From CAZADA01 sp964568975 (GTDB lineage Bacteria > Pseudomonadota > Alphaproteobacteria > Caulobacterales > Maricaulaceae), in contig CAZMSO010000004.1 in NCBI GenBank assembly GCA_964568975.1, positions 1 to 64,000 on the forward strand: a stretch of 64,000 nt of DNA, written 5' to 3'. Each line of letters opens with the position of its first letter. Within the stretch, counting starts at the first letter, position 1. The notes below the pieces were generated by a model that was not told where the DNA came from, did no database searches, and saw only the letters and a list, made by a program, of their open reading frames with translations. Position numbers and translations under genes: made by a program. Below are positions 60,258 through 64,000 of the stretch, in pieces.

Positions 60258-62561
60258 TCAGCCGCCGGCCGCGTGTGCGGCGACCCAGGCCTGGCCAAGG
60301 CTCAGGCCGCCGTCATTGGCCGGCGCGTGGGCCGGCGTCAGCGCCTCGACGTTCCGCGCGGCGAACCCGTTGATCAACGCCTCGGCTAAGACCTTGTTCT
60401 GGAGGCAGCCGCCGGACAACGCGACACAACGCTCCAGGCCGCCGCCGATGAGGGCCGCGTTCTCAAGGGCCGCACACGCCCAATCCACGAGCGCGGCCGC
60501 CAGCGTCCCATGGAAGAGGTTCGCGCCGTCGCGCGGCGTCATGCCCGGCTCCGCCAGCGCGGCGAGCAGGGGGATGAGGTCGAGCGAGCCGTCCGCCCCG
60601 CGCCGCCACCCGCCCGCAAGCACTTGGGGCGCTGTCGCCAGCTCCTCCAGCGCCATGGGCGCTTCGCCTTCAAAGCCCGCCACCGGCTTCACGCCAAGGA
60701 GGCCGCAGGCGGCGTCGAACAGGCGGCCGGCCGAGGAGGTCAACGGCGCGTTGACTCCGCGCGCCACCATGGCGGCCAACAAGTCTGCTCCGTCATGATC
60801 CTTAAACCGCGCGCGAATGGCGTCGCCGCGCCCGAGAGCGGCCAGCGCGGCGGCGCCCATGCGCCAGGGCTCGCGCGCGGCGTGGTCGCCGCCGGGTTGG
60901 GCGAGGGGCGCAAGGCCGCCAAGACGCGCGCACGTCGCTCCATCAACGCGCAGCAACTCGCCGCCCCAGCGTGACCGCCTGTCATCGCCCAAACCAAAGC
61001 CGTCGAGCGCAAGGCCCAAGGTCGGCGCGGCGCGGCCGTGCTCAGCAACAACAGCGGCGATGTGGGCGTGGTGATGCTGCACCCGGGTCAGCGCCAGCCC
61101 TGTCTCTTCCGCGAAGCGCGTCGACAGAAAGTCCGGATGAAGGTCACACGCCGCGCGTTCCGGCGTCACCTCCAGAATGCCGGTCAGATGCGCAATGGTT
61201 TCGCGGAAAAAGCCGTAGGTCGCGGCGTTGTCGAGATCGCCAATGTGTTGAGAAAGAAACGCTTCGCGCCCGCGGGTCACACACACTGTGTTTTTGAGGT
61301 GGCCGCCGACGGCCAGGATCGGCGGAACCTCCCGCGGCAAGGCGATCGGCTCCGGCGTCGCCCCGCGCGCGCGCCGCAGATAGACCGGCGCGCCATGGAT
61401 CACCCGCATCACGCTGTCGTCGCACCGCACGACAATCGCGCGGTCATGGTCGACGATGACGTCGGCGATGTCGCCGAGACGCCGGGCCGCCTCGTCATTG
61501 TCGGTCACCAGCGGCTCGCCGCCCGGATTGGCGCTGGTCGTCACGAGGGCGAGCTCCTGAGGCGCGTCGAGCCAGGCGGTTTCAGCCGGCCGGCCCGCGG
61601 CCTCGTGGAAGAGGAGATAGTGGGCGGGCGTGGAGGGCAGCATCAGGCCCACCGTCGCCAAGCCATTGGAGACAGCGGCCGCCAAGCCCGCATCAGGGCG
61701 CGCGCGTGCGATCACAATGGGCCGTGTGCGGTCGGTCAGAAGCTCGGTTTCCGCGGCGGTCAGCACAGCCAGGCTCGCGGCTGAGGCCCGGTTGGCGATC
61801 ATGACGGCGAACGGCTTGGCGTCGCGGCGTTTGCGATCGCGCAGGCGGGCTACGGCGGCGGCGTTGCGCGCGTCGACGATGAGGTGAAAGCCGCCAAGGC
61901 CTTTGAACGCGATGATCGCGCCATCGCGCACATGCCCCAGAATCGCGGCGGGATCCATGGAGAGCTGGGGCCCGCACGCGGGGCAGGCGTTGGGTTGGGC
62001 GTGAAAGCGGCGGTCGGCGGGGTCGTCATACTCCCGCTGACACGCGCTGCACATGGCGAACGAGGCCATGGAGGTGCGCCCACGGTCATAGGGCACACCC
62101 TCAGTGATTGTGTAGCGCGGCCCGCAATGGGTGCAGTTGGTGAACGCGTAGCGCCAGCGGCGGTTCGCAGGGTCGACCATATCGGCCAGGCAGGACGGGC
62201 ACGGCGCGGCGTCGGCGGGAATGCGGGTGGCGGCGCGGGCGGTCTTGGCGCTCTCGCGGATGGCGAAGCCGTCCTCGCCCGTGGGGGCGCTGGGCGTCAC
62301 CTCAATGGTGTCGAGGCGCGCCAGGGGCGGCGGTTCGTGACGGAGGCGCGTTAGAAAATCGTCGACGCGTCGTCCCTCCACCTCCAGCAGGACGCCCTCG
62401 TCGTCATTGAGCACCCAGCCGGCCAGGTCGAGGGTGTGTGCGAGGGACCACACAAAGGGGCGAAAGCCGACGCCCTGCACCGCGCCGCGCACGCGCACCC
62501 GTGCGCGCTGCGCCGCGGTTGCGTCGGGCGGGGCGTCGCGCCTTAGCCCGGACACGGTCAC
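60258..62561 (-). CDS. hypF: Carbamoyltransferase HypF
   Basis: HypF makes thiocarboxamide on HypE from carbamoyl phosphate and ATP, the source of cyanide ligands. The 767 residues run: acylphosphatase domain with VRGAVQGVGFRPFVW (about 20-100), two zinc fingers (CPSC...CTHC and CSAC...CPAC, about 110-195), a YrdC-like domain with KGLGGFHL (about 200-380), and a Kae1-like domain with HHHAHIAAVVAEH and GGCLQNKVL. The likely start is GTG 62561, overlapping the hypB stop (GTGA), rather than an ATG at 62603 inside hypB. All motifs are intact. Confidence 0.94.
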   Translation of the reverse strand: MTVSGLRRDAPPDATAAQRARVRVRGAVQGVGFRPFVWSLAHTLDLAGWVLNDDEGVLLEVEGRRVDDFLTRLRHEPPPLARLDTIEVTPSAPTGEDGFAIRESAKTARAATRIPADAAPCPSCLADMVDPANRRWRYAFTNCTHCGPRYTITEGVPYDRGRTSMASFAMCSACQREYDDPADRRFHAQPNACPACGPQLSMDPAAILGHVRDGAIIAFKGLGGFHLIVDARNAAAVARLRDRKRRDAKPFAVMIANRASAASLAVLTAAETELLTDRTRPIVIARARPDAGLAAAVSNGLATVGLMLPSTPAHYLLFHEAAGRPAETAWLDAPQELALVTTSANPGGEPLVTDNDEAARRLGDIADVIVDHDRAIVVRCDDSVMRVIHGAPVYLRRARGATPEPIALPREVPPILAVGGHLKNTVCVTRGREAFLSQHIGDLDNAATYGFFRETIAHLTGILEVTPERAACDLHPDFLSTRFAEETGLALTRVQHHHAHIAAVVAEHGRAAPTLGLALDGFGLGDDRRSRWGGELLRVDGATCARLGGLAPLAQPGGDHAAREPWRMGAAALAALGRGDAIRARFKDHDGADLLAAMVARGVNAPLTSSAGRLFDAACGLLGVKPVAGFEGEAPMALEELATAPQVLAGGWRRGADGSLDLIPLLAALAEPGMTPRDGANLFHGTLAAALVDWACAALENAALIGGGLERCVALSGGCLQNKVLAEALINGFAARNVEALTPAHAPANDGGLSLGQAWVAAHAAGG

Positions 62562-63487
62562 TCGGCTGCAGCGTGGTGAGCCAGGCGCACGCCCTCCAGC
62601 CACGCGATCCAGCCGTCGAGACCCGGCGCGCCGGTCGCTGACACCTCCACCACTTCGAGCCGGGGATTGACCCGCTGGGCGTTGGCGATGAGCGCGCCCA
62701 CGTCGAAGGCGAGGTGCGGCAAAAGATCGATCTTCGACACCAGCATCACGTCCGCGCTGGCGAACATTTCGGGGTATTTGAGCGGCTTGTCCTCGCCCTC
62801 CGTTACGGACGCGAGCACGGCGCGGCGCGTCTCGCCCAAATCAAAACCGGCGGGGCACACGAGATTGCCGACATTTTCGATGAACAGGAAACCGCCGGCG
62901 GGCGTGGGCAGATGATCGAGGGCTGTCGCGATCATGTCGGCGTTGAGGTGGCAGCCCTTGCCGGTGTTGACTTGGACCGCAGGGGCGCCTGTGGCGCGAA
63001 TGCGGTCGGCGTCGTTGGAGGTTTGTTGATCGCCCTCAATCACCGCCACCGGCGCGCTCGGGTGCAGCGTTTTGAGCGTCTCCACCAGCAGCGTGGTTTT
63101 GCCGGAGCCTGGGCTCGACATCAGATTGATGGCGACGACGTCGTGTGCGGCCAGGCGCGCGCGGTTAGTCGCGGCCGCCTGATTGTTGGTGGCGAGGATG
63201 TCTTGTTCAATCGCGATCAGCCGGCTCTGGCTTCGCCCGGCTACATGGACGCCGGCGGGACCCGCCCCGAAATCCAGCGCGCCGTCGGCCCCGTGGGCGT
63301 GAGCGCTGTGCGAGCCGTGGTGATGGTGGTCGTGCTCGTGATGATGGTCGTGATCGTGATGGTGTTCGTGAGTGTGGGCATGGGGATGGGCATGATCATG
63401 ATGATCATGGGTGCGATCGCGGGAGGCGGCGCCCGCTTCGCCGCCGGCGTCATGGGTGGATCCGGCGCAACCGCATACAGTGCACAT
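62558..63487 (-). CDS. hypB: GTPase HypB, nickel insertion
   Basis: HypB is a GTPase that with HypA delivers nickel to the hydrogenase large subunit. The 309 residues start MCTVCGC (high-affinity metal motif), followed by a His-rich stretch (about 27-65, over twenty His) for nickel storage, then the G domain with SSPGSGKTTL, EGDQQTSNDADRI, NTGKGCHLNADM and SKIDLLPHL. The storage stretch is of the rhizobial type. ATG 63487 overlaps the hypA stop (TGATG), and its end overlaps hypF by four bases. Confidence 0.97.
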   Translation of the reverse strand: MCTVCGCAGSTHDAGGEAGAASRDRTHDHHDHAHPHAHTHEHHHDHDHHHEHDHHHHGSHSAHAHGADGALDFGAGPAGVHVAGRSQSRLIAIEQDILATNNQAAATNRARLAAHDVVAINLMSSPGSGKTTLLVETLKTLHPSAPVAVIEGDQQTSNDADRIRATGAPAVQVNTGKGCHLNADMIATALDHLPTPAGGFLFIENVGNLVCPAGFDLGETRRAVLASVTEGEDKPLKYPEMFASADVMLVSKIDLLPHLAFDVGALIANAQRVNPRLEVVEVSATGAPGLDGWIAWLEGVRLAHHAAAE

Positions 63488-63828
63488 CACACAACCTCCA
63501 AAGCTTTGATCGTGAGCTCTTGACCGCCGGTGACGATCAGCTGATGGGAGCCGCAGTCCGGGCAGCCCTCGCCCTGGCGTGCGATCGTCACATCCGCGTC
63601 GCAGCCGAAGCACCGCGCGCGCCCTGGCGGCCGGCGAATATCCAAAGCGGCGTCCGCCGCCAAGGTGCCGCGGCTGGCGGCGTCAAACCCAAAGGCGAGG
63701 GCGTCGGCGTCGACGCAGCTCAGCGCGCCGACTTCAAGCACCACGCGTTCGACCCGCGCAAAGCCGTCGCGGGCGGCGGCGGTCTCGATCGCAGCGATCA
63801 CGCTTTGGGCGAGGGCGGCTTCATGCAT
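63487..63828 (-). CDS. hypA: Nickel chaperone HypA
   Basis: HypA binds nickel through its N-terminal MH(E) motif and zinc through four cysteines. The 113 residues start MHEAALAQSVI with the essential His 2, and have CFGC and CPDC (about 73-76 and 89-92) as the zinc site. The start at ATG 63828 is fixed by this motif; it overlaps the end of the upstream gene by eight bases. It is the first complete gene of the hyp cluster in this window. Confidence 0.95.
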   Translation of the reverse strand: MHEAALAQSVIAAIETAAARDGFARVERVVLEVGALSCVDADALAFGFDAASRGTLAADAALDIRRPPGRARCFGCDADVTIARQGEGCPDCGSHQLIVTGGQELTIKALEVV

Positions 63829-64000
63829 CAAGCGTCTCCCGCGTGGGCGCGTCGGCGGCGCGGGGCGTCGGATCGATTGCGATGGCGCATGGCGCGCAGG
63901 GATCAAACGCTGCGACCAACCAGGCCAGGGCGTCCGCCGGGTCTGCGGTCGCGATCAACCGGCGCGCCCAATGCGCCAGCGGCCCTTGCGGGGCGAAATT
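63821..64000 (-). CDS. hupK: 3' end of a HupK/HoxV-like hydrogenase accessory gene (partial)
   Basis: The last 59 codons of a gene that continues beyond the right edge. The frame is open from 64000 to TGA at 63823-63821 and contains LVAAFDPCAPCAIAID, the C-terminal DPCxxC signature of the NiFe-hydrogenase large-subunit family. The His that follows in true large subunits (DPCxxCxxH/R) is missing and a tail of about 18 residues follows, so the HupK/HoxV scaffold paralogue fits better than a catalytic subunit. The position directly before hypA matches rhizobial hupK-hypABFCDE. It overlaps hypA by eight bases. Confidence 0.75.
   Translation of the reverse strand, partial: NFAPQGPLAHWARRLIATADPADALAWLVAAFDPCAPCAIAIDPTPRAADAPTRETLDA

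Noticed and set aside
63821..64000. Catalytic NiFe-hydrogenase large subunit C-terminus
   Set aside because: The DPCxxC motif is not followed by the His/Arg at the endopeptidase cleavage site, and the position before hypA fits hupK.

Overview
The window is GC-rich, densely coding DNA with the gene content and gene order of an alphaproteobacterial chromosome. The markers are a Shemin-pathway 5-aminolevulinate synthase (hemA), a MucR/Ros regulator, an LdtR-like MarR regulator, an RNase E with an acidic insertion in its S1 domain, the order rne / amiC-mrcA-prfB, the iscR-iscS-sufBCDS-sufT-sufA cluster, the glyA-nrdR-rib-nusB-thiL run, and a TTAACCAT element (CtrA half-site type) before a bactofilin/M23 operon. 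A stalked or budding relative (Caulobacterales, Hyphomonadaceae or Parvularculales) fits best, but the sequence alone does not fix the genus. I see no prophage, insertion sequence, CRISPR array, tRNA or rRNA.

Layout. 1-1.2 kb: a membrane-anchored unknown and marC. 1.2-4.4 kb, minus: aroQ-accB-accC and aat (fatty-acid synthesis start, chorismate pathway, N-degron tagging). 4.5-5.8 kb, plus: thiS and thiG with a possible small ORF between them. 5.8-10.9 kb, minus: a DsbA-like oxidoreductase, an M48 protease with TPR repeats, and rne. 11.4-16.9 kb, plus: amiC, mrcA and prfB, the last with a canonical +1 programmed frameshift. 17.1-20.4 kb, minus: bactofilin, M23 peptidase, a DUF455 ferritin-like protein and a one-cysteine peroxiredoxin. 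20.4-27.4 kb: a giant AsmA/YhdP-like protein, tyrS, anmK and an alpha/beta hydrolase.

27.6-35.2 kb, plus: a complete Fe-S assembly operon (iscR, iscS, sufB, an unknown small membrane protein, sufC, sufD, sufS, sufT, sufA-like), mostly with stop/start overlaps. 35.3-40.8 kb, minus: a diguanylate cyclase, rhlE, parE and an SLT-type protein. 40.9-44.3 kb, plus: a 3-hydroxyisobutyryl-CoA hydrolase, ldtR-like, hemA and a short conserved-type protein. mucR is on the minus strand at 44.4-44.8 kb. 45.1-54.6 kb, plus: glyA-nrdR-ribD(reductase only)-ribE-ribB-ribH-nusB-thiL, an exported unknown, and the proton pyrophosphatase hppA. After that come a 38-codon candidate gene, a haloalkane dehalogenase (minus) and lpdA (plus).

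57.8-64.0 kb, minus: the NiFe-hydrogenase maturation cluster hypA-hypB-hypF-hypC-hypD-hypE. It is preceded at the window edge by the 3' end of a hupK/hoxV-like gene, recognisable from its DPCxxC ending. The order hupK-hypABFCDE is that of rhizobial uptake-hydrogenase clusters, so structural hydrogenase genes probably lie just beyond the right edge.

Most of the window is housekeeping. The points most worth a second look are the ribD lacking its deaminase half, the small membrane gene between sufB and sufC, the unannotated 38-aa lipoprotein-like ORF at 54705-54821, the operator-like elements before the M23/bactofilin operon and mucR, the MucR that has lost three of four zinc ligands, and short 14-15 bp tandem repeats at five gene borders.
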